64,000 bases of DNA from Rhodococcus maanshanensis NBRC 100610 (GCF_001894865.1 NZ_BCXA01000002.1:124001-188000); one strand, 5' to 3'; numbered from the stretch's first letter, positions 35,647 through 45,072 are shown. Notes: generated by a model from the letters alone, not told the origin. Program-made: numbers and translations.

Positions 35647-35652
35647 TACACT
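35647..35652 (+). promoter_or_regulatory. -10 box, leaderless
   Basis: TACACT ends 7 nt before ATG 35660. Confidence 0.45.
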
Positions 35653-35659
35653 TGATGAA

Positions 35660-36376
35660 ATGCACACCCACCCCCGGCTGCACGCCTACCTCGACGTTGC
35701 CGTCGTGGTGCTGGTCCTGGTGGGAACCAACCTGATCGCGCACTTCACCAACGCCTGGGCGAGCATCGCCACCGTGCCGATCGCCGCGATCGTGCTGGTC
35801 GCGATGATCCGCCGTCGGGGTCTTGGCTGGTCGGAACTGGGCCTTTCGCGGCGGCACTGGCGCACTGGATCGCTCTACGCGCTCGCCGCGGTCGGGCTGG
35901 TGGTCGCGGTCGTCGCCATCGGGGCGCTGCTCCCGATCACCCGGCCGTTCTTCATGGCCGATCGCTACGCCACCATCTCGGGTGCCCTGATCGCGTCGAT
36001 GATCGTCATCCCGCTGCAGACCGTGATCCCGGAGGAACTCGCGTTCCGGGGGGTGCTGCACGGCACCCTGAACCGCGCCTGGGGCGCGCGCGGGGTGTTC
36101 GCCGCGGGGTCCCTGCTGTTCGGACTGTGGCACATCGCGTCGTCGCTGGGGCTGACGAGCGGGAACCGCGGGCTGACCGGGATCCTCGGCGGCGGGCTGT
36201 GGGGGCAGGTACTCGGGATCGCGGGCGCGGTGCTCGCCACCGCCGCGGCGGGATTCGTCTTCACGTGGCTGCGCAGCCGCAGCGGCAGCCTCATCGCGCC
36301 GATCGCGTTGCACTGGTCGCTCAACGGGGCAGGCGCACTCGCCGCCGCCGTGGTGTGGCAGATGTCCGTGGCCTGA
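35660..36376 (+). CDS. CPBP-family intramembrane glutamic protease
   Basis: 238 residues, six to eight helices. Motif 1 PEELAFRGVLHG (EExxxR), motif 2 FGLWHIASSLG, motif 4 HWSLNG. CPBP/Abi proteases resemble CAAX prenyl protease 2; bacterial members process peptides or bacteriocins. A much longer frame on the same strand is antisense to the fumarase; the -10 box fixes the start at 35660. Confidence 0.88.
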   Translation: MHTHPRLHAYLDVAVVVLVLVGTNLIAHFTNAWASIATVPIAAIVLVAMIRRRGLGWSELGLSRRHWRTGSLYALAAVGLVVAVVAIGALLPITRPFFMADRYATISGALIASMIVIPLQTVIPEELAFRGVLHGTLNRAWGARGVFAAGSLLFGLWHIASSLGLTSGNRGLTGILGGGLWGQVLGIAGAVLATAAAGFVFTWLRSRSGSLIAPIALHWSLNGAGALAAAVVWQMSVA

Positions 36377-36429
36377 CCCCGGGCCGACGCCAGGCAGGCA
36401 AACCGCCGTCGGCGTGCATCGACGCTGAC

Positions 36430-36435
36430 TAGGCT
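36430..36435 (+). promoter_or_regulatory. -10 box, leaderless
   Basis: TAGGCT ends 8 nt before ATG 36444. Confidence 0.45.
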
Positions 36436-36443
36436 GGCCCAGT

Positions 36444-38516
36444 ATGACGGCCGGCGATCGCCGGCTTCTCGCGGCGACGGGGCTGCGCTCGGCCGGGACC
36501 GCCGCGGGTCGCTGGGTGAAGCATGCGAGCTACCTCAAGAAATGGCTGGTGCTCGGCACCGCCATCGGCATCATCGCCGGGCTGGGCGCCGTCGTCTTCT
36601 ACCTCGCGCTCTCCGAGGCCACCCACCTGTTGCTCGGCGTGCTCGGCGGCTACACGCCGCCGGAGGCCGCGGGGGACGGCGGCGGCGCGGGCAGCGGCGA
36701 CTCGACCCGCCCGTGGGCGATCCCGATCGTGGTGTGCCTCGGTGGGATGGCCTCGGGTGTCATCGTGTTCACCTTCGCCCCTGAGGCACAAGGGCACGGC
36801 ACCGACGCGGCCATCGAGGCCATCCACAGGAACCCGCGGATGATCCGCATGCGCGCGGTGCTGGTGAAGCTCGTCGCCTCGGCGATCATGATCGGCTCGG
36901 GCGGCTCCGGTGGCCGCGAGGGCCCGACCGCCCAGATCTCCGCCGGGTTCGGCTCCCTGCTCGCGCGCACCCTCGACCTGTCGCCGAAGGACGGCAGGGT
37001 CGCCGTCGCGGTCGGCATCGGATCCGGCATCGGCGCGATCTTCGGGGCGCCGCTCGGCGGCGCCCTGCTCGCCGGGTCGATCGCCTACAAGGACGACTTC
37101 GAGTTCGACGCGGTGGTCCCTGGGCTGATCACCTCGATCGTCGGCTACACCGTGTACGGGTCCCTGCTCGGTTTCGGGCCGCTGTTCGGCTACGCCGCGG
37201 CAGACTACCGGTTCGACGACCCCCTTCAGCTGGTGTGGTTCGCGGTCATCGGCGTGCTCGGGGGCCTGGTCGGGCTGCTCTACAGCAAGACCTTCTACGG
37301 CACCGTCGCGGTGTCCGACCGGGTGCCGTGCAGCCGGATCCTCAAGCCGGCGATCGGCGGACTCCTGGTCGGGCTGATGGCGCTGGTGCTGCCCGAGGTG
37401 CTCGGCAGCGGATACGGCTGGGTGCAGCAGTCGCTGGACCGCGCGGGCCTGCTGGCGATCCCGCTCTGGGTGGTACTGGTGTTGCCGCTCGCGAAGATCC
37501 TCGCCACCTCGCTCTCGATCGGGACGGGGGGATCGGGTGGCATCTTCGGGCCCGGCATGGTGATCGGCGCCTTCACCGGTGCGGCGGTGTGGCGGCTGCT
37601 CGAGCCGATCGCGCCCGCGGTCCCTGACTCGCCCGCGCCGTTCGTCATCGTCGGGATGATGGCCTGCTTCGGCAGCATCGCCCGCGCACCGATCGCGGTG
37701 ATGCTGATGGTCGCCGAGATGACCGGCAGCCTCACCATCCTCACGCCTGCGATGGTCGCGGTCGGGCTGGCCTACCTGATCGTGCGCCGCTCCGGCGAGA
37801 CGATCTACCGGGCCCAGTTGGGTACCCGCGAGGACGCCCGCGCGGCGCGGCTGATGGCGGGGATGCCGCTGCTGGGCCGGGTCGGCGTCGGTGAGGCGAT
37901 GTCGCCCCCTCGGCTGGTCCTCGACGGCGGCACCGACGTCGCCGACGCACTGGTGCGGCTGCGGGAGGCAGGAGTGCCAGGGGCGCCGGTCGTCGACGGC
38001 GAGGGGCGCTTCCTCGGCGCGGTCTCGCCGTCGGACCTCGCGAACGCGGCACCGGGCGCGGCCATCGCACGGCGCGCCGACGCGGGGGCCCCGACGGTCG
38101 ACGTCACCGCGAATCTCGACGAGGCGCTGGAGGCGATGCCGGATGAGTCCCGGTGGCTGACCGTGCTCGGCGGGGACAGGCGGGTGTGCGGCATCGTGTC
38201 GGTGCCGGACGTCGTCCACGGCTATCGGACCGAGGTCCTGGCCGAGCAGCGACGGGTGGAGAGGGTCGGGACCCATGTCGAGGTGCTGGAGGTGCGCGCG
38301 GCCGCGGACTCGCCAGTGCTCGGGAAACGGCTGGCGGACAGGGCCCTTCCCGCGGGTTCGCTCGTGGTCTCGGTGCGGCGCGGAGACGCGGTGCTGCCCG
38401 GCACCGCGGCGACCCGGCTACGCGCCGGTGACCTGGTCACCGTTCTGGTTCCGCCCGAGCGGAGCGAGTCGGTCCGACTGCTGGTCGAGGGCGGATCCTC
38501 GGACGGCGACCGATGA
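36444..38516 (+). CDS. ClC-type chloride channel/antiporter with CBS and RCK-C domains
   Basis: 690 residues. ClC membrane domain (about 30-455) with GSGGSGGREGP (selectivity and gating Glu), IGTGGSGGIFGPGMVIG and PVIVIARAP-like segments; two CBS domains (about 470-580); a C-terminal TrkA-C/RCK-C module (about 605-675, PVLGKRLADRALPAGSLVVSVRRG). CBS and RCK-C suggest nucleotide gating. Its stop overlaps the next ATG (ATGA). Confidence 0.92.
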   Translation: MTAGDRRLLAATGLRSAGTAAGRWVKHASYLKKWLVLGTAIGIIAGLGAVVFYLALSEATHLLLGVLGGYTPPEAAGDGGGAGSGDSTRPWAIPIVVCLGGMASGVIVFTFAPEAQGHGTDAAIEAIHRNPRMIRMRAVLVKLVASAIMIGSGGSGGREGPTAQISAGFGSLLARTLDLSPKDGRVAVAVGIGSGIGAIFGAPLGGALLAGSIAYKDDFEFDAVVPGLITSIVGYTVYGSLLGFGPLFGYAAADYRFDDPLQLVWFAVIGVLGGLVGLLYSKTFYGTVAVSDRVPCSRILKPAIGGLLVGLMALVLPEVLGSGYGWVQQSLDRAGLLAIPLWVVLVLPLAKILATSLSIGTGGSGGIFGPGMVIGAFTGAAVWRLLEPIAPAVPDSPAPFVIVGMMACFGSIARAPIAVMLMVAEMTGSLTILTPAMVAVGLAYLIVRRSGETIYRAQLGTREDARAARLMAGMPLLGRVGVGEAMSPPRLVLDGGTDVADALVRLREAGVPGAPVVDGEGRFLGAVSPSDLANAAPGAAIARRADAGAPTVDVTANLDEALEAMPDESRWLTVLGGDRRVCGIVSVPDVVHGYRTEVLAEQRRVERVGTHVEVLEVRAAADSPVLGKRLADRALPAGSLVVSVRRGDAVLPGTAATRLRAGDLVTVLVPPERSESVRLLVEGGSSDGDR

Positions 38517-39460
38517 GCGCCGCGACGGCCGTCACGGTGTTCCACCGGACGTCCGACGCCGCCGGCTTCGCCCTGTGGGCCGACCGCATGGGTGCCGCCG
38601 CGCGGGGCGACGACGGCTTCGTCGACGCCAGGGTCGCCGCCTACCGGGCAACCGAACTGGACTGGGCGGTGTCCGTGACATTCGATTCCGAGGAGCACCT
38701 GCACCACTGGCTGGATTCGGCCGGACGGGCGGGGCTGATCTCGGCCGGGGCGGGCCTGGGATTCCGGAGCGCGATTGCGGACCTGATCCTGCTCGAGGGT
38801 TGTCTGCCGCCAGGAACCGCGGTCTTCGAGCACCCGGTCGTGCAGGGGCGGGAAGCCGCCTTCGAGGCGGCGCAGGTCCAGCTGTCGGCCTTGGTCGCCA
38901 CCTTCCCCGGGTTCCTTGGCACCACGGTGCTTCGCCCGACGGGTTCGGGCGCCTGGATGTCGGTGCTCCGGTTCCGCACCGACCGGCAGCTGGCGGACTG
39001 GATGCACTCGAAGCAGCGCACCGAGGCGCTACCGGAGCTCCGCTCCCACCTGTTGGAGGACTTCTCGGTGGTCGCGCGAAGCACCCCGTTCGGGTCGATC
39101 CTGCGGGTGCAGGACGGCACAACGCGGATCACGCCTCGGTGGCGGACGGCCATGCTGGTCCTGCTGGTGCTCTACCCGACCGTGATGACGCTCTCGCGAT
39201 TCCTCGGCCCGCTGCTGAACGAGCGGGGTGTGCCGCCCTGGCTGGCGATGTGGCTCAGTCAGATCGTCAGCGTCGGGCTGATGACCTGGCTGCTGATGCC
39301 CGCGGTCACCCGGTGGTTCCGCCGCTGGCTCGATCCCGTGGACGGCGCGGGGTCGCGCGTGGGCCTGATCGGGGCGGCCGCGGTCGCGGTGGTGTACGCG
39401 GCGACGCTGACCACGTTCGCGTCGGTGCACTGGCTGCAGTTCTGGGACTACATGGACTGA
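38513..39460 (+). CDS. ABM-domain protein with C-terminal membrane helices, coupled to ClC
   Basis: 315 residues. Two ferredoxin-like ABM repeats (about 5-95 and 105-200) followed by three membrane helices (about 215-235, 245-265 and 280-305). ATG 38513 overlaps the ClC stop, so the two are co-translated. Such 'antibiotic biosynthesis monooxygenase plus membrane' proteins are unassigned. Downstream is a degenerate copy of the hairpin repeat. Confidence 0.8.
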   Translation: MSAATAVTVFHRTSDAAGFALWADRMGAAARGDDGFVDARVAAYRATELDWAVSVTFDSEEHLHHWLDSAGRAGLISAGAGLGFRSAIADLILLEGCLPPGTAVFEHPVVQGREAAFEAAQVQLSALVATFPGFLGTTVLRPTGSGAWMSVLRFRTDRQLADWMHSKQRTEALPELRSHLLEDFSVVARSTPFGSILRVQDGTTRITPRWRTAMLVLLVLYPTVMTLSRFLGPLLNERGVPPWLAMWLSQIVSVGLMTWLLMPAVTRWFRRWLDPVDGAGSRVGLIGAAAVAVVYAATLTTFASVHWLQFWDYMD

Positions 39461-39478
39461 GCGTCCGGCCGTCGCGAC

Positions 39479-39533
39479 GAACGGGCGATCTCCGTGGCAT
39501 CCGTCGAGTGACGGAGCGGGAAACCGCCCGTTC
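39479..39533. repeat. Hairpin repeat R4 (degenerate)
   Basis: Outer arms GAACGGGCG and CGCCCGTTC match R1-R3, the inner arms CTCCGT/ACGGAG form a second stem, and the loop keeps CGTCGAGTG. It sits between two convergent genes, like R1 and R3. Confidence 0.6.
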
Positions 39534-39546
39534 ACGGTTGCTCAGC

Positions 39547-40683
39547 TCAGCGGAGCGCCTCGCGGTGTTCGTTGGCGTATGGCACGTGCTCGTCGACGCG
39601 TCCGTCCCGCAGCTTGTTCACCCACTCAGGGTCGGCGAGCAGCGCCCGTCCGACGGCGACGAGGTCGAACTCCTCGTTCTCGTACTGCTCGAGCACGCGG
39701 TCGATGCCGACAGTGTTCGAGGCGGCGTCGGCGGAGAACGCCGTGGTGAACACCTTGTCGAGCCCGACCGAGCCGACCGTGATCGTCGGCAGCCCGGACA
39801 GCTTCTTCGTCCATCCGGCCAGCCCGAGCTTTCCGTCGGCGCCGCCCTGCTCGGCGAACGCGGGTTCCCAGTGCCTGCGGGTGGACGCGTGCAGCACGTC
39901 GACGCCTGCGGCGACGAGCGGGTCGAGAACCTGCTCGAGCTCGGCGGGTGACTGCGCGATCTGTGCGTCGTAGTGGTTCGACTTCCACTGGGAGAAGCGG
40001 TAGACGATCGCGAAGTCGTCGCCGACGGCGGCGCGGATGGCCGCAACGACCTCGGCGGGGAACCGGGTCCGCGACTGCAGGGAGCCGCCGTATCCGTCCG
40101 AGCGCTGGTTGGTGCCTGCCCAGAGGAATTCGTCGAGCAGGTAGCCGTGCGCACCGTGCAGTTCGATGCCGTCGAATCCGACGTCCTTGGCGTTGACCGC
40201 GGCAGCGACCCAGGCCTCACGCAGGTCGTCGAGGTCGCCCGCCGTCAGCGCACGCCCGACCGGCGAGCCGTCCAGCCCGAGGCCGGACGGGCTGACGGTG
40301 GCCGCCTCCGGGTTGAGGTGTGGGGTCTGACCGCGCTCGGCCCCGAGGTGCCAGAGCTGCGGGATGATCGCGCCGCCCTCCGCGTGCACCGCGTCGACGA
40401 CGCCGCGCCAGCCCGCCAGGCTCTCGGTGCCGTAGAGGTGCGGCACCCGGGTGTGCGGGCCAGCGGCCGGGTCCGGGATGTAGGTCCCCTCGGTGATGAT
40501 GAGGCCGACCCCACCCGCGGCGCGGCGACGGTAGTACTCCGCCACGTCCGCGCCCGGGACCCCGTCCGGCGAGAAGGCCCGAGTCATCGGCGCCATCGCA
40601 AAGCGGTTCTTCAGGTTCAGGGACTTGACCGCGAACGGTTCGAAGAGTCCGTCGACGGGAAGGGGGACGTGTGATTCGGTCAT
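39547..40683 (-). CDS. NADH:flavin oxidoreductase/alkene reductase (Old Yellow Enzyme family)
   Basis: 378 residues from ATG 40683. FMN TIM barrel: NRFAMAPMTRAF, the substrate His/His-type motif ELHGAHGYLLDEFLWAGTNQRSD, and phosphate-binding VGSVG plus VAVGRALLADPEWV. Reduces activated C=C bonds with NAD(P)H. A direct repeat (GCAACT spaced 16 nt) upstream may bind a regulator. Confidence 0.93.
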   Translation of the reverse strand: MTESHVPLPVDGLFEPFAVKSLNLKNRFAMAPMTRAFSPDGVPGADVAEYYRRRAAGGVGLIITEGTYIPDPAAGPHTRVPHLYGTESLAGWRGVVDAVHAEGGAIIPQLWHLGAERGQTPHLNPEAATVSPSGLGLDGSPVGRALTAGDLDDLREAWVAAAVNAKDVGFDGIELHGAHGYLLDEFLWAGTNQRSDGYGGSLQSRTRFPAEVVAAIRAAVGDDFAIVYRFSQWKSNHYDAQIAQSPAELEQVLDPLVAAGVDVLHASTRRHWEPAFAEQGGADGKLGLAGWTKKLSGLPTITVGSVGLDKVFTTAFSADAASNTVGIDRVLEQYENEEFDLVAVGRALLADPEWVNKLRDGRVDEHVPYANEHREALR

Positions 40684-40733
40684 GACCCTGGGCAACTACG
40701 TGCAGACGCAACTTATTCCAGGGGTGGCCTCGG

Positions 40734-41108
40734 CTAGTCGGGGTCGCGCTGCCGGCGCTCGCGTTCGATCTGCTGCTGCTTGGCGATCCGGCGCTGTTCC
40801 TCGGCCCGCTCGCGGCACTGCCGCAGGAAGGCCTCGTCGTCATCGGGATTCTGTGGGAGCTGCCTGCCGGGGCGGTCGTACTCGGCGTAGGCGGAGGCGT
40901 GCGGTCGCCCGCTCTGTTGGCGCACCGTGCTCTGCGGGCGGCCGAGGATCAGCCACAGCAGTGATCCGACCGTCGGGATCAACAGCACGATCAGGATCCA
41001 GCCGATCCGGGGGAGGTGGCGTACCTGGTGGTCCTCGCAGGTGAGCACGTCGACGATGCAGAAGACCCACAGCGCCAGCATCACGAGACCGAAAGCCGCG
41101 TACGGCAT
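40734..41108 (-). CDS. Small membrane protein with PLDc_N (cardiolipinase N-terminal) domain
   Basis: 124 residues. Two membrane helices (about 3-20 and 36-56) with the PLDc_N motif WVFCIVDVLTCEDHQVRHLPRIGWILIVLLIP; then a charged, coiled tail (RERAEEQRRIAKQQQIERERR). Role unknown. ATG 41108 follows GGGGAGGACG. Confidence 0.85.
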   Translation of the reverse strand: MPYAAFGLVMLALWVFCIVDVLTCEDHQVRHLPRIGWILIVLLIPTVGSLLWLILGRPQSTVRQQSGRPHASAYAEYDRPGRQLPQNPDDDEAFLRQCRERAEEQRRIAKQQQIERERRQRDPD

Positions 41109-41256
41109 GAAAAACGTCCTCCCCAGTTCAGCGCAGCGCCCTGTTGCGCTGCGTCACCCGGCCGCGCGCGGATGGCTGCGGTGCCGAGATGACCCCCGCG
41201 GGGAGGATACGTGCCGAGGGCGCCGATTCGTGAGCTTTGCTCAGATTGTGGTCAGA

Positions 41257-41484
41257 TCAGCCCTCGTCGAGGGCGATCCACTTGCCGAAGGGCGGTGGTC
41301 CCTCGCCGTGGACCTTGATTCGCTGCTCGGTGGCATCGGGGTGTTTGACGTGCATCCACTCATAGCCGTGCAGGACGTGTTCCTCGGCCGCGGATTCGTC
41401 CACCACCACCATGTCGCCGTTGGGGCGCTGCTCGAACGCGAATCCACTCTCGGGCGCGATGACCCACCACGTCTGATTGCCCAT
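41257..41484 (-). CDS. Small soluble protein, unknown function
   Basis: 75 residues from ATG 41484 (ATG 41499 also possible). Begins MGNQTWWVIAPESGFAFEQ; compact beta-rich sequence without export signal. No family recognised. Bases 41500-41743 hold nothing further I can support. Confidence 0.65.
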   Translation of the reverse strand: MGNQTWWVIAPESGFAFEQRPNGDMVVVDESAAEEHVLHGYEWMHVKHPDATEQRIKVHGEGPPPFGKWIALDEG

Positions 41485-41743
41485 GACCTCGAGTCCCATC
41501 CGGGAGAAGTTGTGCGGACAGGTCAGACGTTACCGCCGATCGGCGCCGGGCGGGCGTCCCGATTCGGCGTCGAAGGGCCCTTACGCTGCGGCGACGCCGC
41601 AACAGGTGTTGCTAGAGATACGAATGTGACTGGCGACACCAGAGTGATTGTGATGGAATGGCCGAAACCATCCAGGTCACCGTGGCCCCTCGTCGGCAGG
41701 CGGGCGTGCCGGTGACGACAGCAATCAGTGATGTGAGGGCGTC

Positions 41744-42469
41744 GTGCAGGTTTCCCGTCGAGAACTCTTCAAGTACGTGGCCGCCGGATCCGCCGCTCTC
41801 GGTGTCACGGCGCTCGGATCCAACTCCCTGCTCGCGCAGGCCTCCCCGAACCTCGGCACGCTGATCGACTACGCGGGCGGGGTTCCCTCCGCGGAGGCCA
41901 TCCTCGCCGCCGGACACGTGGGGGCCATCCGTTACGTCTCGGACCGTCGGCCCGGGGCGCAGTGGATGGAGGGCAAGCCGATGCTGGAGGCCGAGGCGAC
42001 TGCGCTCGCGGAGGCCGGGCTGGAGGTCGTCTCCTGCTACCAGTTCGGCAAGGCGGACACCGCGGACTGGCGCGGCGGATTCGAGGCGGGTGTCGAGCAC
42101 GCCGAGCGCGGGCTCGAGTTGCACCTGGCCGCGGGCGGTCCGGAGAACCGGCCGATCTACGCCTCCATCGACGACAACCCGAGCGAGGACGACTTCACCG
42201 AGCTGATCGCCCCGTACATCCAGGGCTGGGAATCGGTTGTCGGGCACGAGAACACGGGCGTCTACGCGAACTCCCCGACCCTCGACCTGCTGGTGGCCGA
42301 GGGCCTGGGGGCGTTCTACTGGCAGCACAACTGGGGCACGCCTTCGGGTTTCGTGCACCCCGAGGCGCATCTGCACCAGTTCGAGATCGACAAGCGCGCC
42401 GTCGACGGTGTCGGCATCGACCTCAACGCGATCCTCAAGGCCGACTACGGCCAGTGGTCACTGGCCTGA
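41744..42469 (+). CDS. Rv2525c-like, Tat-exported DUF1906 (glycoside hydrolase-like) protein
   Basis: 241 residues; GTG start. Tat signal SRRELFKYVAAGSAALG. The mature domain (about 35-240) is the DUF1906 TIM-barrel with LIDYAGG, RYVSDRRPGAQWMEGKPM, EVVSCYQFGK, DNPSEDDF, WQHNWGT and HQFEIDKRAVDGVGIDLNAIL, as in mycobacterial Rv2525c, a cell-wall-related glycosidase-like protein. Confidence 0.92.
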   Translation: MQVSRRELFKYVAAGSAALGVTALGSNSLLAQASPNLGTLIDYAGGVPSAEAILAAGHVGAIRYVSDRRPGAQWMEGKPMLEAEATALAEAGLEVVSCYQFGKADTADWRGGFEAGVEHAERGLELHLAAGGPENRPIYASIDDNPSEDDFTELIAPYIQGWESVVGHENTGVYANSPTLDLLVAEGLGAFYWQHNWGTPSGFVHPEAHLHQFEIDKRAVDGVGIDLNAILKADYGQWSLA

Positions 42470-42476
42470 CCGAACG

Positions 42477-42502
42477 CCGCCGAGCCCTGGCGGGCTCGGC
42501 GG
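42477..42502. terminator. Bidirectional terminator-like hairpin
   Basis: CCGCCGAGCCC and GGGCTCGGCGG, 4-nt loop, between convergent genes. Confidence 0.75.
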
Positions 42503-42512
42503 GGCCGGGCGG

Positions 42513-42998
42513 TCAGCAGGCCGGCTTGGCGATGTTGTAGATCTGCTGTGCCTGGTCCGGGGTGGCCTTGACGCCATTGTTCTCGGCGCTGGACTCGAGG
42601 CCGGAGACGATCTCCTGCTCGGACTTGCCGGAGTCGATGGCGGCGCAGGTCTCCGCGAGGATGTCGGCGATGGCGTCGTCGTCGAGGCCCGAGGCCAGGT
42701 CCGGATTCGCGAGCTTGAACGCCGCGGTGAAGGTCGCGACCTTCGCGCTGTCGAGGGCGCCCTTCGCCTTCGAGACGGCGGTACTGGCCGCGGCGTTCGC
42801 CGAGGACATGGCTCCCTCCGCGGCATTGGCGGCGGATGTCATGGCGCTGCCCGCGGCGCCTGCGGCGGACGACATCGCGGCCGATGCCTTGTCCTTGGCG
42901 GTCTGGGCGTTGTCGCTGGATTCGTCGGAGCTACAGCCGGCGAGGGCGAGCGCGAGGACGGTGGCGGAGGCGGCGAGCACTGCTGCTGCTTTTCTCAT
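42513..42998 (-). CDS. Lipoprotein with DUF732-like C-terminus
   Basis: 161 residues. Lipobox LALAGC (Cys22). A low-complexity Ala/Ser stretch (about 35-85, ASAAMSSAAGAAGSAMTSAA) precedes a helical DUF732-like domain with two cysteines (ETCAAID and KPAC at the C-terminus). Surface anchored; function unknown. Confidence 0.8.
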   Translation of the reverse strand: MRKAAAVLAASATVLALALAGCSSDESSDNAQTAKDKASAAMSSAAGAAGSAMTSAANAAEGAMSSANAAASTAVSKAKGALDSAKVATFTAAFKLANPDLASGLDDDAIADILAETCAAIDSGKSEQEIVSGLESSAENNGVKATPDQAQQIYNIAKPAC

Positions 42999-43069
42999 GC
43001 GATCGAGCCTAGCCGCGACGGCAAGGGATTCGGCGCAGTCCGATCACGACTCGATGACAGACTTCTCGC

Positions 43070-44311
43070 ATGGGTATCGGTCGCTACGCCGCCTTGCTGG
43101 CACGCCAGCCGGTCCGCAGACTGATCCTGGTCGGGATGATCGCGCGGCTGCCGCATTCCGCGGCCGGGCTCATCCTCACCCTGCACGTCGTGCAGACCCT
43201 CGACAGGGGATACGCGGCAGCGGGACTCGCGGCGGCGGCCCTGACCATCGGCATCGCGGTCGGCTCGCCATGGCGTGGCAGGCTGATCGACCGGATCGGG
43301 CTGCGAAGGACGTTGCTTCCCTCGGTGATCGCCGAGGGCGTGCTGTGGCCGATCGCCGCGTTCGTGCCCTATGAGGCGCTGATCCCGGTCGCCTTCGTCT
43401 GCGGGGCCTTCGCGCTGCCGATCTTCACGGTCGTCCGCCAGAGCATCAGTGTGCTCGTCGGCGAGGCCGATCGGCGGACCGCATACGCGCTCGACTCGAT
43501 CGGTACCGAGCTGGTGTTCATCGTCGGCCCGGCGACCGGGGTCTTTCTCGGCACCCACTTCAGCACCCGGTTCACCCTCATCGCGATCGGTGCGTCCGTC
43601 GTGATGGCCGGGCTGTTCCTGATGTGGTTCAACCCGCCGACCCGCAGCGAGACCGCCGCCGTCGCGGCGGGTGCCGAGGCGGCGGTCGCACCCGCGGTCG
43701 ACGACGCTACGGCCGCCACCCTCAGCGCCGCTGTGCGCCCCGGCTGGCTCACCGCGGCAACTGTCGGGGTGTTCGCGGCCTCGGCGGGCGCCACGCTGAT
43801 CCTGGCGGGCACGGACGTCGGCATTCTCGCCGCCCTACGGGCGAGCGGGGAGGTGCAGTCCCTCGGCATCGTGTTCTTCTTCTGGTGCGCGTCCTCGATC
43901 GTCGGCGGCCTGATCTACGGCGCGATGCACCGTCCGGTGAGCCCGGCGCTGCTGCTGTTCCTGCTCGGCCTCTTCACGCTCCCGATGGCCTTTGCCGGCT
44001 CGACCTTCACGCTGGCGGCCCTCGCCATCCCGGCCGGGCTGTTCTGCGCGCCGGTGATGGCGGCGACGGGGGAGGCGATCGCGGACCTGGTTCCGGAGGA
44101 CCGGCGGGGCGAGGCGATGGGCTGGCAGGGCACCTCGTTCACCCTCGGCGGTGCGATCGGTTCGCCACTCGCGGGCGCGATGGTCGACCGTGCCGGACCG
44201 GCGGCCGGGTTCACCGCGGTCGCGGTACTCGGCATGGTGATCGGCTTGGCAGGGTACGTGGCCAGGCTCTGGGTCAGGGCCGTGCGCGCCGGCCGACACG
44301 ACCGCGGGTGA
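43070..44311 (+). CDS. MFS transporter
   Basis: 413 residues, 12 helices. Motif A-like GSPWRGRLIDRIGLRRTLLPS; a second half with AEAIADLVPEDRRGEAMGWQG. The Ala-rich central loop (about 185-215) is typical. Substrate unknown; DHA1-like drug exporter is the nearest resemblance. Confidence 0.85.
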   Translation: MGIGRYAALLARQPVRRLILVGMIARLPHSAAGLILTLHVVQTLDRGYAAAGLAAAALTIGIAVGSPWRGRLIDRIGLRRTLLPSVIAEGVLWPIAAFVPYEALIPVAFVCGAFALPIFTVVRQSISVLVGEADRRTAYALDSIGTELVFIVGPATGVFLGTHFSTRFTLIAIGASVVMAGLFLMWFNPPTRSETAAVAAGAEAAVAPAVDDATAATLSAAVRPGWLTAATVGVFAASAGATLILAGTDVGILAALRASGEVQSLGIVFFFWCASSIVGGLIYGAMHRPVSPALLLFLLGLFTLPMAFAGSTFTLAALAIPAGLFCAPVMAATGEAIADLVPEDRRGEAMGWQGTSFTLGGAIGSPLAGAMVDRAGPAAGFTAVAVLGMVIGLAGYVARLWVRAVRAGRHDRG

Positions 44312-44371
44312 GCACCGCGGTCGGGCCAGGGCCGGTAGCGTCAGCGGAACCGATACGAGAGAGGGACAGAC

Positions 44372-44476
44372 GTGGAAGCACTCATCAACATCCTGTACGC
44401 CGTCGCGGCGAACATCTACGACAGCGTGTCCGGGTCGAGCGGATCCGCGGCCCCGCAGGAGCCGCAGAACCCGTAG
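44372..44476 (+). CDS. Very small protein, 34 residues
   Basis: GTG 44372 with GAGAGGG 7 nt upstream. Begins MEALINILYAVAANIYDSV, ends in a Pro/Gln tail. Only 60 nt after the MFS stop. No family recognised. Confidence 0.5.
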   Translation: MEALINILYAVAANIYDSVSGSSGSAAPQEPQNP

Positions 44477-44486
44477 GGCACGCGCC

Positions 44487-45008
44487 CTAGGCGCCGCCCA
44501 CCGCGGAGAGCCACTGGCGGGCCTCGTCCGGAAGTCCTCCGGACGACTCCGCGGCGCGGCACCATTTCTTGGCCATCTTCAGGAACTTCATCGGGTTGTA
44601 GACGTCCTCCTCGCAGGACCACAGCCCGTCGCCCGCGTAGTGCAGGATCGTCAGGTTCGATGCCTCGTGGATCGTGCCGTCGCCCGGATCGCGCATCGGG
44701 TTACGGATCTCGCAGATCACCCAGCCGCGCTCCTCGTCGATCGTGTGCCAGGCCGCGGGGAACTCCGTCATGTGGCTGCCGGGGAAGCTCGTCATCGTCC
44801 GGATCACCCACTCCCGGATCTCTTCCCGGCCGTTGAAGTTCCCATAGGCGTGCTCGATGTAGGTGGCGTCCTCGGTGAACATGTCAGCGAACAGGTTCCA
44901 GTCGCCCGTCGCGGTGGCCTTCTCCACGGTGCGCTGGTAGCCCTCGAAGGCCGACTCCAGTTCGGCCCTCGTCCACGTCCGGTTGTCGGTCTGGTCCGCC
45001 TCGGTCAC
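44487..45008 (-). CDS. SnoaL/NTF2-like protein
   Basis: 173 residues from GTG 45008; GGAGG lies 6 nt upstream, so ATG 45014 is less likely. Cone-like NTF2 fold: YQRTVEKATATGDWNLFADMFTEDATYIEHAYG, GREEIREWVIRTM, and ASNLTILHYAGDGLWSCEEDVYNP. Polyketide cyclase-like family; ligand unknown. Confidence 0.88.
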   Translation of the reverse strand: MTEADQTDNRTWTRAELESAFEGYQRTVEKATATGDWNLFADMFTEDATYIEHAYGNFNGREEIREWVIRTMTSFPGSHMTEFPAAWHTIDEERGWVICEIRNPMRDPGDGTIHEASNLTILHYAGDGLWSCEEDVYNPMKFLKMAKKWCRAAESSGGLPDEARQWLSAVGGA

Positions 45009-45072
45009 GTGCATCCTCCGTCGAATTGTCTTGTGCGGCTGTCGGGTTCTGGGTGAGCGGCGTCGGTATCGC

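Noticed and set aside
33311-35659. Plus-strand frame leading into the CPBP protease
   Set aside because: Antisense to fumarase; the -10 box and motif positions put the start at 35660.
36429-38276. Antisense frame over the ClC channel
   Set aside because: Low-complexity shadow rich in Arg/His/Gln.
41131-41153. GC-rich hairpin upstream of the PLDc_N gene
   Set aside because: Short and common in such DNA; no sequence support for a function.
41658-41864. 68-codon frame before the DUF1906 gene
   Set aside because: Overlaps the gene start in another frame and has a low-complexity tail.
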